From NCBI GenBank assembly GCA_018242625.1, contig JAFEBO010000003.1:1-64000 (forward strand): a stretch of 64,000 bases of DNA, in the 5' to 3' direction. This document shows, one piece after another, positions 8,807 to 17,027 of the stretch (position 1 is the first letter of the stretch; each line of letters begins with the position of its first letter). The notes under the pieces were generated by a model that made no database searches, had not been told where the DNA came from, and saw only the letters and a program-made list of their open reading frames with translations. The translations under genes and the position numbers were made by a program. Origin of the DNA: Planctomycetota bacterium. Its GTDB lineage: Bacteria > Planctomycetota > Phycisphaerae > Phycisphaerales > UBA1924.

Positions 8807-9592
8807 ATGCGTACCACCCTCCTTTCCCTCGCCACCGCGGCAGGCCTCGCGACCGTGTCCCCCGCCGCCCCCACCTTCTTCCCGACCGGAACTCCCACCG
8901 GACACTGGTACGTCTGCACCAACATTGATCGCTCCGGCGAGGGCAAGTTCGAATCCTTCAAAACCGACAACTTCGTCCAGTCCGTCAACATCAACTACGA
9001 CGGCTCTCGCCTCGACTGGATCGCCGATATCCCCGGCGGCACCCACGGCGGCGTCGGCAATTGGACCTTCTTCGTCTTCCGCCAGACGTTCGATCTCACC
9101 GGATACGACCCCGCCACGGCAAACCTCACAATCCGCTGGGGCGCGGACGATTCCGGCGAGATCTTCGCCGACCGCGGCTCATGGATCCCGGCCTACACCC
9201 TCAACGGCGGCCCCTTCATCTACTACCCCGGCTCCTCACCCGAGCACCGCATCCCCACCTACTCCTACTCACAGTGGACCAGCATCACCACCGGCTTCGT
9301 CTCCGGAATCAACACCATCGACTTCTACGTCGAAGGCAACGGCCAGACCGACGGCTTCGGTCTCCAGGTCCAGTCCTTCACCGCCTCTCCCGCCTGCCCC
9401 TGCGACCTCAACCACGACGGCCAGGTTGACGACGCCGACTTCTCCATTTTCGTCGTCGCATACAACATGCTCGACTGCGCCGACCCTTCCATGCCCGCCA
9501 ACTGCCCCTCCGACTTCAACCACGACGGCGCCGTAGATGATGCCGATTTCATCCCGTTCGTCGCCGCGTACAACGAGCTCCTCTGCCCCTGA
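8807..9592 (+). CDS. Exported protein with C-terminal dockerin-like module
   Basis: A 261-residue protein. The start at 8807 follows AAGGAGA and opens a signal peptide (MRTTLLSLATAAGLATVSPA). The middle is a beta-sandwich-like domain of unknown ligand: GGVGNWTFFVFRQTFDL, LTIRWGADDSGEIFADRGSW and SGINTIDFYVEGNG, a pattern usual in planctomycete secreted proteins. The dockerin repeats DLNHDGQVDDADF and DFNHDGAVDDADF follow, with the Cys-rich linker and the LLCP end. Its dockerin DNA (9428-9529) nearly equals that of the neighbours at 8327 and 10492. Confidence 0.8.
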   Translation: MRTTLLSLATAAGLATVSPAAPTFFPTGTPTGHWYVCTNIDRSGEGKFESFKTDNFVQSVNINYDGSRLDWIADIPGGTHGGVGNWTFFVFRQTFDLTGYDPATANLTIRWGADDSGEIFADRGSWIPAYTLNGGPFIYYPGSSPEHRIPTYSYSQWTSITTGFVSGINTIDFYVEGNGQTDGFGLQVQSFTASPACPCDLNHDGQVDDADFSIFVVAYNMLDCADPSMPANCPSDFNHDGAVDDADFIPFVAAYNELLCP

Positions 9593-9726
9593 AGCTCGTT
9601 TCCCGTCCGTCTCCCGGCGTTCACCCCGATTCCGCGCCCAATTCCGCAATTCCTCTCTGGCTTTTTCCCGCCGGGCCTTAGACTGAATCCCGAGCCGTCA
9701 GCAACAGGGAAAAAGGAGCTGTTCAC

Positions 9727-10656
9727 ATGTGGACCTTGAATTCGCGGGCCTGCGCATCCATCGCGTCTTGCCTCTTCGCCTCTTGCGCCGTCGCCGCGCC
9801 CGTCTACTCCAACAACTTCGAATCCGGCACCACCGGTTTCACCAGCGCCGGAGTGCTGCCCGCCCTCACCCGATTCAGCCTCCCCACCGACGGCGGCGGG
9901 CTCAACTCCGCCAACCACTCCATGTGGCTCGGACGCCTCGGCTACAACGTCGCCAAAAGCGTCTCGAGCAAGGAAATCGTCAACCTCACCGTCTCCAACC
10001 TCGTCCCCGGCACCAGCTACACCGTCTCCTTCGACCTCTTCATCGGCGCATCCTGGGATGGGGCGGCATCCGGCTACGGCATGGACGCGTGGTACTTCTC
10101 CGTCGACGGCAATCGCCTCGTCGACACCAGTTTTTCCAACGGCGACCAGGGCACCGACTTCGGCGCCTACTCGCCCCAGCGCTACACCGACACCCACTAC
10201 AACACAACCAGCGGCCCCGACGTCAAGTCCTTCACCGGCGCCGAGTTCTTCCGCAAAGACGGCCCCGGTTACAGCGGCTACTACGGCATCTATTACTTCA
10301 GCCACGGCGCCGGCAACCCCGTGCTCACGTTCGTCGCCTCGGGCACTTCCGCCGTGCTCGAGTGGGCCCGCTACAGCGGCCCCGGAAGTTTCGGCGACAG
10401 CTCCGACGAATACTGGGCGCTCGACAACGTGCTCATCGACGGCCAGCTCGGCGCCCAGTGCACCGGCGACCTCAACGCCGACAACCAGGTCGACGACGCC
10501 GACTTCTCCATTTTCGTCATCGCCTACAACATCCTCGACTGCGCCGATCCCTCCATGCCCGCCAACTGCCCCTCCGACTTCAACCACGACGGCGTGGTAG
10601 ACGACGCCGACTTCGTGCTCTTTGTCCCCGCCTACAACGATCTGCTCTGCCCTTGA
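9727..10656 (+). CDS. Exported protein with C-terminal dockerin-like module
   Basis: A 309-residue protein with AAAAAGGAG directly upstream and an N-terminal export signal (MWTLNSRACASIASCLFASCAVAAP). The body begins YSNNFESGTTGFTSAGVLP and contains VSFDLFIGASWDGAASGYGMD and DEYWALDNVLIDG, the pattern of secreted jelly-roll domains that describe an ornate beta-sandwich. No catalytic residues can be assigned. It ends with two dockerin-like repeats (DLNADNQVDDADF, DFNHDGVVDDADF) and LLCP. TAGACT at 9679-9684 may be its -10 box. The gene is closed by a strong hairpin at 10702. Confidence 0.8.
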   Translation: MWTLNSRACASIASCLFASCAVAAPVYSNNFESGTTGFTSAGVLPALTRFSLPTDGGGLNSANHSMWLGRLGYNVAKSVSSKEIVNLTVSNLVPGTSYTVSFDLFIGASWDGAASGYGMDAWYFSVDGNRLVDTSFSNGDQGTDFGAYSPQRYTDTHYNTTSGPDVKSFTGAEFFRKDGPGYSGYYGIYYFSHGAGNPVLTFVASGTSAVLEWARYSGPGSFGDSSDEYWALDNVLIDGQLGAQCTGDLNADNQVDDADFSIFVIAYNILDCADPSMPANCPSDFNHDGVVDDADFVLFVPAYNDLLCP

Positions 10657-10701
10657 CCTCCGCGCTCGCAACTGACGCCACAACTTCCGCCGCCATGAAA
10701 C

Positions 10702-10728
10702 AAGCGGCCGACACATGTCGGCCGCTTT
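10702..10728. terminator. Bidirectional hairpin between convergent genes
   Basis: AAGCGGCCGACA and TGTCGGCCGCTT are perfectly complementary over 12 bases with a two-base centre, and short A and T runs flank the stem. It sits between the convergent stops at 10656 and 10748, so it can serve both. Confidence 0.7.
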
Positions 10729-10747
10729 ATCCATTCACCAAAAACGC

Positions 10748-12187
10748 TCACTCGCACAACAGCGCGTTGTACTCGCTCACGAAAATCACAAAGTCCGCAT
10801 CGTCCACCATTCCGTCATTGTTGAAATCCGCCGGGCATGTCGGCGCGATCCCGCGGCCCTTCAGCGTCACCACTTTCGTCCCCGCGTTGGTCTGAATCGC
10901 GATCTGCTGCTGCACGTCGCCCAGCCCCGTCGGGGTAAACGTGTAGCGGCACGCCGCCGCATTCGACCCCTTCAATCCCGTCAACACGCCCGCGCCCACC
11001 CGCGCCATCGGCGCCGCGGCCGCGGGGAAAATTCCATTGATCGTCGCCCGGCTGTCGCCCACGCTCCGCACCGAGAGCGAAAGCGTTCTCGCCGTTCCAA
11101 CCTCCACATCCCCAAAGTCGATCCCGTCCGCCTCGACCGCGGCAGTCAAAACCGTCGCAACACCCAGCAGCGTGCCCTGCGTGATCACCTCCCCGCGCTG
11201 AATCGCGATTCGCCCACTCCCCCCGCTCCCGCCATTTCCGCCATTCCCGCCCGGCCCTCCGATCCCGCCCGTTCCGCCCGCACCTCCAAGCGTGCGGATG
11301 TTCGCCGTCTGCACGTTGTTCGCATGCACCAGAACCGCGCCGCCACTTCCGCCTCCGCCGCCGCCCGCACCAAACCCCGCGATCCCCGCCGCACCGCTCC
11401 CGCCGTTGCACTCAATGTCCGCCAGCACGAAGGCGTAATTGATCGCACCGATCTCGAGCGCACCCCCGCCCGCGCCGCCACCCGAACCACCCGTTCCTCC
11501 GTTCGTTGAGTTTCCGGGGCGGCTGCCGCCACCACCGCCGCCGCCCGATCCGGCTTCCAGGCGCGCGAACAGATCGCCGTACGTCGAGCCGGCGTTGTTC
11601 ACGCCGTCGCTTCCAAATCCGCCTCCCCCGCCACCACCACCTTTCAGATTCACGCCCGCTGTTCCGCCCCCGCCGCGCCCAAGTCCGGATCCGGGCGTTC
11701 CCGGGACGCCACCATCGCTCACGCTTCCATACGCACCTTCGCCGCCCGATCCCCCAGACCCGCCGCCCCCAACGCCGGTTCCCCCCGCGCCGCCGACGCC
11801 GGGAACTGAGACGTTGTTCGCGCCGCCCGCCTGACCAGCACCGGCCACAATCGTCACCGTCGAGTTAAAGAACACCGCGTTTCTCGCCAGAATCGCAACA
11901 GACCGGGATCCCGTGATCACCGTCGGAACCACCGGACTGTTCACTTGGAAATCCTGAAACGAAAACACCACCACGCCCCGCCCGCCGCTCGCAGTGGAAA
12001 GCGTCCCCACAATCGGAGCGCCGACCCCGGGCACCGTCATCTGCATCGTGTCCGAATTGATCGTGACCGTGCCCACAGGGGCCGCCGCCACCGATCCCAG
12101 CGACGGAAAGTCATACGGATTCAGCGGCTCCGCCCCCGCAACAGCACCACACCCCGCAACTCCCAGCGCAACGCACAGCTTGTTCAT
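10748..12187 (-). CDS. Exported glycine-rich protein with a single dockerin-like repeat
   Basis: A 479-residue protein. The start MNKLCVALGVAGCGAVAGAE is preceded by GGAGG and opens a signal peptide; the open frame continues to 13687 but runs antisense through two real genes. Residues about 120-310 are very rich in glycine (GGGGSGGSGGEG and similar), interrupted by short hydrophobic strands, like secreted glycine-rich repeat proteins. A choice-of-anchor / ASH-like beta domain follows (GIDFGDVEVGTARTLSLSV). The end has only one dockerin repeat, DFNNDGMVDDADF, and finishes LLCE, unlike the double repeats of the neighbours. Possible role is an adhesive or structural surface protein; this is inference. 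Confidence 0.8.
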   Translation of the reverse strand: MNKLCVALGVAGCGAVAGAEPLNPYDFPSLGSVAAAPVGTVTINSDTMQMTVPGVGAPIVGTLSTASGGRGVVVFSFQDFQVNSPVVPTVITGSRSVAILARNAVFFNSTVTIVAGAGQAGGANNVSVPGVGGAGGTGVGGGGSGGSGGEGAYGSVSDGGVPGTPGSGLGRGGGGTAGVNLKGGGGGGGGFGSDGVNNAGSTYGDLFARLEAGSGGGGGGGSRPGNSTNGGTGGSGGGAGGGALEIGAINYAFVLADIECNGGSGAAGIAGFGAGGGGGGSGGAVLVHANNVQTANIRTLGGAGGTGGIGGPGGNGGNGGSGGSGRIAIQRGEVITQGTLLGVATVLTAAVEADGIDFGDVEVGTARTLSLSVRSVGDSRATINGIFPAAAAPMARVGAGVLTGLKGSNAAACRYTFTPTGLGDVQQQIAIQTNAGTKVVTLKGRGIAPTCPADFNNDGMVDDADFVIFVSEYNALLCE

Positions 12188-12427
12188 CTCGGTCCTCCAG
12201 GCTTCCGCGCCAGCATATCGCAAGACCCCGCACTCCCAAAACCAAATCCAACTCAAACCGGATTCGGGCCCTTCGCCGGCGGCTGATAACCGCCCGACTT
12301 CCGCCTCAATCGCGATCTTCGCGGGCGGGCTCCAGAACCCGATCATCCGTGCGCAAACCATTCCCCAAGCCGGCCGACCAGATCCCCGCGACGGGCGGGA
12401 TATGCAGCGGCGATAGCTGAGGTCGGT

Positions 12428-12433
12428 TAGTCT
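12428..12433 (+). promoter_or_regulatory. Possible -10 box TAGTCT for a leaderless transcript
   Basis: TAGTCT ends six bases before the ATG at 12440, so transcription would begin at the start codon. No clear -35 is seen. The same word class (TAG-N-CT) occurs before several other genes here. Confidence 0.3.
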
Positions 12434-12439
12434 GCTTCC

Positions 12440-12988
12440 ATGACACACGCCGAATCCGGGAAGAACATCAAGGCACGCATCTGGACCGAAGCCAAGCTCA
12501 TGCTCTGGGTCTTCGCCTATCTCTTCGCATTCCTCACCGCGCTCGCCGCCTACCGCGCCGTGCTCATGGGAGCCAAGGGCGCCGCAATCAGCGCCATCCT
12601 CCAGTGCTTCATCGAAGCCTTTGTGATCGCCAAGGTCATGGTGATCGGCAACGCTCTCAAACTCGGCGAGCGCTGGGGCCAGCGCCGCCGCGCCAGCCAC
12701 ATCCTCGCGCGGTCGCTTATGTTCACCATCTTTACGCTCGCCTTCTCCGGCGCTGAAGAGCTCATCGTCGGGCTCTTTCACGGCGCTTCCGTCGGCGACA
12801 TGGTCGAGCGCCTGCGCGAGTACGGCCTGCGCCTGCTCGTCGCCCGCGGCGTCGTCCTCTTCGTCTTCTATCTCCCGCTCTTCCTCATCTGGGAAATCTG
12901 CCGCCTCCTCGGCGAGGCCAAGGCCATCATCGTCTTCTTCGGCGCAAACGACGAACAGCAAACAGGCCCCTCCACCCCCCTCCTTTGA
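12440..12988 (+). CDS. Integral membrane protein of unknown function
   Basis: A 182-residue protein with four predicted membrane helices: LMLWVFAYLFAFLTALAAYR (about 19-38), an Ala/Ile-rich segment at about 50-72, SLMFTIFTLAFSGAEELIVG (about 94-113) and VVLFVFYLPLFLIWEICRLL (about 139-158). The GAEELIVGLFHG piece after helix three is the most distinctive sequence. I do not recognise the family. It ends six bases before the acetyltransferase start, so the two may share a transcript. Confidence 0.65.
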   Translation: MTHAESGKNIKARIWTEAKLMLWVFAYLFAFLTALAAYRAVLMGAKGAAISAILQCFIEAFVIAKVMVIGNALKLGERWGQRRRASHILARSLMFTIFTLAFSGAEELIVGLFHGASVGDMVERLREYGLRLLVARGVVLFVFYLPLFLIWEICRLLGEAKAIIVFFGANDEQQTGPSTPLL

Positions 12989-12994
12989 TTGCTC

Positions 12995-13465
12995 ATGCTC
13001 ATCCGCCCCGCCGCCGCTCCCGACGTCCCGCAGGTCCTCCCGCTCGTCCGCGCCATCTGCGATCTGCACGCGGCCAATGACCCCGAACGCTTCCGCGTCC
13101 TGCCCGATGTCATCGACCGCTACGCCGCATGGCTCCCCGAGCGCGCCGCCGATCCGCGCAGCATCTTCCTCGTCGCAGAACACGACAACGCCATCGTCGG
13201 TTACGTCGTCTGCACCATCGAGCCCGAAATCCCCATCTTCTGGATCCCCGAGTGCGGCTGGATCCACGACATCTACGTCCGGCCCGATGCACGCCACAAA
13301 GGCGCCGCCCGCGAACTGCTCCGCGAAACCATCCGCCGCTTCCGCGACCTCGGCGTCAAACAGCTCCGCCTCCACACCGGCACTTTCAACGAGTCCGCCC
13401 GCGCCTTCTTCGCCAAAGAAGGCTTCCGCCCCAGCGTCGTCGAAATGCTCAGGCCCATGCCCTGA
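12995..13465 (+). CDS. GNAT family N-acetyltransferase
   Basis: A 156-residue protein read from ATG 12995 (a TTG two codons earlier is an alternative). It begins MLIRPAAAPDVPQVLPLVR, the usual first strand and helix of GNAT enzymes. The acetyl-CoA-binding motif A is IYVRPDARHKGAARELL, with the R-x-x-G-x-A phosphate loop (RHKGAA) at about 97-102. Motif B follows as HTGTFNESARAFFAKEGF. These enzymes move an acetyl group from acetyl-CoA to an amine; the substrate cannot be told from sequence. It lies six bases behind a membrane-protein gene, without a clear ribosome binding site of its own. Confidence 0.85.
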   Translation: MLIRPAAAPDVPQVLPLVRAICDLHAANDPERFRVLPDVIDRYAAWLPERAADPRSIFLVAEHDNAIVGYVVCTIEPEIPIFWIPECGWIHDIYVRPDARHKGAARELLRETIRRFRDLGVKQLRLHTGTFNESARAFFAKEGFRPSVVEMLRPMP

Positions 13466-13571
13466 GCCGCTTTCCCAGCCGATTTCCCCCCCGCCCTCCG
13501 CCCACACCCGCTCCCAGAACACGCCACGACCCCGCTCCGCGCGGTCCATCCCCCTTTTTTCCCGTTCTTTC

Positions 13572-13601
13572 TTGCACCCGCCCCGTCCGAACCAGTAGGC
13601 T
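13572..13601 (+). promoter_or_regulatory. Promoter of the beta-propeller dockerin gene
   Basis: TTGCAC (13572-13577) and TAGGCT (13596-13601) are separated by 18 bases, a good housekeeping-type promoter about 70 bases before the chosen start. Confidence 0.45.
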
Positions 13602-13673
13602 GAATCACCGCCCGATTCTCCACACATGGCCAAGGGGGGCGGGGGGCTTTGGCCATCCTCCGGAGCGCGTGCC

Positions 13674-15395
13674 TTGAAACCACTCATCCTTTCCGTCTGC
13701 GCGATCGCCTCGCTCCCGCCCCTGTTCGCCCGCGCTCAGAGCTGCGGCTCGCAGTGGCTCAGCGGCGCCATCCCAGGCACCAATGGCACCGTCTACGCCC
13801 TCGCCCTCTGGGACCCCGACGGCCCCGGCCCCGCGCAACCCGCGCTCGTCGCCGGAGGCTCCTTCACGCTCGCCGGCTCCGTCACCGTCGCCAACCTCGC
13901 ACTCTGGGACGGCGTGCAGTGGACAAATCTCGGCGGCGGCGTCTCCGGCACACAGCACGGCACCACCGCAGTCAACGCCCTCGCTGTCATGCCCAACGGA
14001 GATCTCGTCGTCGGCGGCGCCTTCGATGCCGTCGGCCAGGGCCCCGGCCAGATCGCGGCCCCCTGCATCGCCCGCTACGACGGAACAACCTGGCGCGGAT
14101 TCGCACAGGGACTCCCCCAGAACTCATCATCCGTCACCTCCCTCACCATCCGCGCAGGAGGCGACCTCGTCGCCCTCGGCGGCACCTTCGTCAACGGCAA
14201 CAGCACCACCGTCGGACCGCTCGCATGCTGGAACGATGCGGCACCTCCCCTCTGGACCAACTTCGGTCAGCCCGTCCCGCTCCCCGTCATGGAATCACCC
14301 CGCACCGTCTACGCCCTCTCCGGAGGCGACCTTGTGCTCGCAGGCGTTCAGGGAACCGCTCCCGGCGCCTCCGCCGCCTGGCGCTGGAAGGCCTCCACCG
14401 GCGCATGGGAAAACTTCGGCGCCGGCGTCGGCGGCACGTCCCCGCTCAACCAGGTCTTCGCCGTGCTCGAAATCGCCAACGGCGACATCGTCCTCGCCGG
14501 CAATTTCACAAGCGCAAACAACGTCTCCGTCAACAGCATCGCCCGTTGGAACGGTTCCCAGTTCTTCGCCTACGGCACCGGGATCCGCTGGCCTTCTCAG
14601 CCCTTCCAGCTCGCCGTCCGTTCCCTCGCTCAAATGCCTGGCGGCGACATCGTCGCCGGTGGCAACTTCGATCCCAACGACCCCGGCGGACAGCGCATCA
14701 CCCGCTGGAACGGCGCCTCCTGGACACGCCTGCCAAACGGCGCTCAAGCCACCGTCTTCGCTCTCCTCCGCGCACCCGGCGATGAACTCATCATCGCCGG
14801 CGCATACACCTCCGCCGGCGGCTCCTTCTCAAACAAATACATCGCCCGCTTCACCGATCTCCCCTCCCCCTGGGTCGCACGCAACCCGCTCGCGCAGTCG
14901 GTCGCCCCCGGCCAGACCGTCTCCCTCTCCGCCACGCCCGCCCTCGGCTTCGTCAACGTCTCCGTTCAATGGAAACGCAACGGCGTCCCCATCACCGACG
15001 GACCCGGCGGCTCTTCTCCCGGCGGAGGCACCGTCTCCGGCGCTGCCGCCAGCCTTGCCTCCCCCACCAACGGCGCCGCCTCCACCCTCACCATCACCAA
15101 CGCCCAGCCCTCAGACGCCGGGATCTACACCGCCGTCTTCTCCAACTCGTGCGGCAGCGCAGCATCGCTCCCCGCGCAAGTCTCCATCCCCTCCCCCTGC
15201 ACCGGCGATCTCAACGGCGATCAGCTCGTCGACGACTCCGATTTCGTCCTCTTCGTATCCGGTTACGACCTGCTCGACTGCGCCGATCCCGCCATGCCCC
15301 CCGCCTGCCCCGCCGACTTCAACCACGACGCAACCGTCGACGATGCCGACTTCGTCCTCTTCGTCGCCGCCTACAACGAACTGCTCTGCCCGTAA
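13674..15395 (+). CDS. Exported beta-propeller-like protein with Ig-like and dockerin-like domains
   Basis: About 573 residues from TTG 13674, chosen because it has GGAG upstream and opens the signal peptide (L/M)KPLILSVCAIASLPPLFARA; ATG 13626 would add 16 glycine-rich residues before it. The body holds repeated blades of the type ALAVMPNGDLVVGGAFDAVG and SIARWNGSQF, the 'delta-60' style repeats of secreted beta-propellers. An Ig-like domain follows (VQWKRNGVPITDG ... PSDAGIYTAVFSNSCGSA). Two dockerin-like repeats (DLNGDQLVDDSDF, DFNHDATVDDADF) and LLCP end the chain. No catalytic residues are identified; binding or display at the surface is likely. Confidence 0.8.
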   Translation: MKPLILSVCAIASLPPLFARAQSCGSQWLSGAIPGTNGTVYALALWDPDGPGPAQPALVAGGSFTLAGSVTVANLALWDGVQWTNLGGGVSGTQHGTTAVNALAVMPNGDLVVGGAFDAVGQGPGQIAAPCIARYDGTTWRGFAQGLPQNSSSVTSLTIRAGGDLVALGGTFVNGNSTTVGPLACWNDAAPPLWTNFGQPVPLPVMESPRTVYALSGGDLVLAGVQGTAPGASAAWRWKASTGAWENFGAGVGGTSPLNQVFAVLEIANGDIVLAGNFTSANNVSVNSIARWNGSQFFAYGTGIRWPSQPFQLAVRSLAQMPGGDIVAGGNFDPNDPGGQRITRWNGASWTRLPNGAQATVFALLRAPGDELIIAGAYTSAGGSFSNKYIARFTDLPSPWVARNPLAQSVAPGQTVSLSATPALGFVNVSVQWKRNGVPITDGPGGSSPGGGTVSGAAASLASPTNGAASTLTITNAQPSDAGIYTAVFSNSCGSAASLPAQVSIPSPCTGDLNGDQLVDDSDFVLFVSGYDLLDCADPAMPPACPADFNHDATVDDADFVLFVAAYNELLCP

Positions 15396-15499
15396 GCTCG
15401 TGCCGCCGGGGCCAGATCCTCGCTCCACTCCCGCGCCCGGATTCCACCGAGCCCGCGCTCCCGCAGCGTGAACTATCCCGCCCCGCCGAACAATCGCCC

Positions 15500-15919
15500 A
15501 TGCAGCACGATCGGCCGCCACCTCTTCCCCTCCCCCAATCTCCCTCTCTGCCGACATCGTTCTGGGTCGTCACCGTCATGGTGATGACCATCCCCAACCT
15601 GCTCCTCCGCGTCACAACCGCCGTCGAAGCACGCCTCGGCCACTGGGTCTGGGCCGCTCACTCCGCACTCATCGGTCTCGGAATTCTCATCTCCTGGCTC
15701 CTCTACCGCGCCGATCGCGCCAAGCTCAAAGGCCTGCTCGACGAAAACCAGCACAACATCTGCCCCCGCTGCCGCTACCCGCTCTCATCTCTCCCGCTCA
15801 CCATCGACCGCTGCCCCGAGTGCGGCACAGCCCACAACCCCGCCCAAATCGCCGCCCTCTGGCAGACCTGGGAAAAAAGCGAGCATGAGCCCCCCACGCC
15901 TCGCCAACCCCGCTTCTGA
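15500..15919 (+). CDS. Small membrane protein with C-terminal zinc ribbon
   Basis: A 139-residue protein from MQHDRPPPLPLP. Two hydrophobic segments (SFWVVTVMVMTIPNLLLRV and VWAAHSALIGLGILISWLLY) form a membrane hairpin. The tail contains CPRCRYPLSSLPLTIDRCPECG, the four-cysteine ribbon shared with the genes at 5292, 5779, 42090 and 55729. The frame is open far upstream (to 14969), but that part is antisense-like shadow of the dockerin gene. No ribosome binding site is obvious and the function is unknown. Confidence 0.55.
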   Translation: MQHDRPPPLPLPQSPSLPTSFWVVTVMVMTIPNLLLRVTTAVEARLGHWVWAAHSALIGLGILISWLLYRADRAKLKGLLDENQHNICPRCRYPLSSLPLTIDRCPECGTAHNPAQIAALWQTWEKSEHEPPTPRQPRF

Positions 15920-16018
15920 AGAACTTCTCATAAAAACGACGCCTGCACTGGCATTCCCATAACCACGTGCCACGTTTGAAACATCGACTCAATGGAAAAG
16001 GGTCGGGGAGTGTCTCAC

Positions 16019-16249
16019 ATGCGAACAGTTTTCAGCCTTCTTGCCGTCGCCGCCGTTTCTTCCGTTGCACTGGCCTCCAGCTTCTCGGTGCCCACCCAGC
16101 CGGTTGGCACGCAGCTGAGCGCTCCAGCCGCCAACACCGACGGCCAGTCCACCGACCTCAGCGTGACCGCCTCGGTCCCCGCGCCCGGCTCGGCCGTTGT
16201 CGCGATCGCCGGCGCGGCCCTCCTCTCCCGCCGCCGCCGCGAGAAATAA
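16019..16249 (+). CDS. Small exported protein with PEP-CTERM-like sorting tail
   Basis: A 76-residue protein; ATG 16019 has GGGGAG nine bases upstream. It has an N-terminal signal peptide (MRTVFSLLAVAAVSSVALA), a 30-residue Thr/Ser/Asn-rich middle, and a C-terminal tail VPAPGSAVVAIAGAALL followed by SRRRREK. The tail has the layout of PEP-CTERM-type exosortase targets as they occur in planctomycetes: a short P-x-P-G motif, a hydrophobic helix and an arginine cluster. Such a small mature part suggests a surface or matrix peptide. The related tail at 50405 supports a sorting system encoded elsewhere in the genome. Confidence 0.7.
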   Translation: MRTVFSLLAVAAVSSVALASSFSVPTQPVGTQLSAPAANTDGQSTDLSVTASVPAPGSAVVAIAGAALLSRRRREK

Positions 16250-16318
16250 GAATCCGCGAAATCGCAAGTCCGCTCCCGGAGGTAATCACCCCGGGTCGCT
16301 CTTGCTTTGAGCCCACGC

Positions 16319-16364
16319 AGCCGGGTTCCTTCGCCAGGAGCGAGCCCGGCTCCTTGTGTTTTTG
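16319..16364 (+). terminator. Terminator-like hairpin after the small PEP-CTERM-like gene
   Basis: AGCCGGG (16319-16325) pairs with CCCGGCT (16345-16351), and a T-rich tail (CCTTGTGTTTTT) follows. Confidence 0.5.
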
Positions 16365-16490
16365 CACTTCATGAAGCTCGCCTCACCCCAGGCCCCGCCA
16401 GCCTGAGCGAGCTTTTACGCACCCTTCACCATCCCCGCGCTCGCCCCTGTTATACCTGCCCTGCGGCATCGCGCCGGGGAGGACAGGATC

Positions 16491-16919
16491 ATGACACGGT
16501 CAACAGCAGTTGCTGCACTCGATGCGATGTGGCCCGTCGGACGCGCCCTCGCCCGTGTCCTCCAGAAGAGCGATTCCATCCGCTGGACCGGACTCGCCGG
16601 CGACACCGCCACCTGGCGCGACATGCTCTCCTGCTTCCGCCCCGATGTCGCGCTCATCGATCCCCTCGGCTTCGGCCTCCCGACCGCCGAACTCGCTCGC
16701 ATCACCCGCGCATCCTCCCCCACCACAAAGATCGCCATCTTCGCCCCCACTCTCGCCGAACCCACAGTCGGCCGCTGGTACGACGCGGGTGCCGACGCCT
16801 GCATCGCCAAATGGATGCACCCGGACCTCATCCTCGAAATCATCGATGAGCTCCGCCGCGGCACCTTCTGCCGCTCCTCCATCTCCCGGCTCCTCACCCC
16901 CTCCGCAACCGCATCCTGA
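16491..16919 (+). CDS. Response-regulator receiver-like protein
   Basis: A 142-residue single-domain protein with GGGGAGGACAGG upstream of its ATG. It follows the receiver fold in outline: VALDAMWPVGRALARVL (strand 1, helix 1), PDVALIDPLGF with the likely phospho-acceptor Asp in strand 3 (about residue 57), TKIAIFAPTLAEPT (strand 4), GADACIAKWMHPDLILEII (strand 5 and helix 5, with the usual Lys). The acidic pair normally found after strand 1 is reduced to a single Asp, so phosphorylation is uncertain. No DNA-binding output domain and no kinase lie nearby. Confidence 0.6.
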   Translation: MTRSTAVAALDAMWPVGRALARVLQKSDSIRWTGLAGDTATWRDMLSCFRPDVALIDPLGFGLPTAELARITRASSPTTKIAIFAPTLAEPTVGRWYDAGADACIAKWMHPDLILEIIDELRRGTFCRSSISRLLTPSATAS

Positions 16920-17027
16920 ACCCGGGACCGACCCGCCACGCTCTGTTCCATGATGGGCGCCCGCGCTCCCTTCGCAGCCCGGCATCGCCCCATGCCGCGC
17001 CCGCGATGCCCATCAACAATCACCCCC

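Noticed and set aside
12188-13687. 500-codon upstream extension of the glycine-rich gene
   Set aside because: It is antisense to the membrane-protein and acetyltransferase genes; a signal peptide and GGAGG mark the start at 12187.
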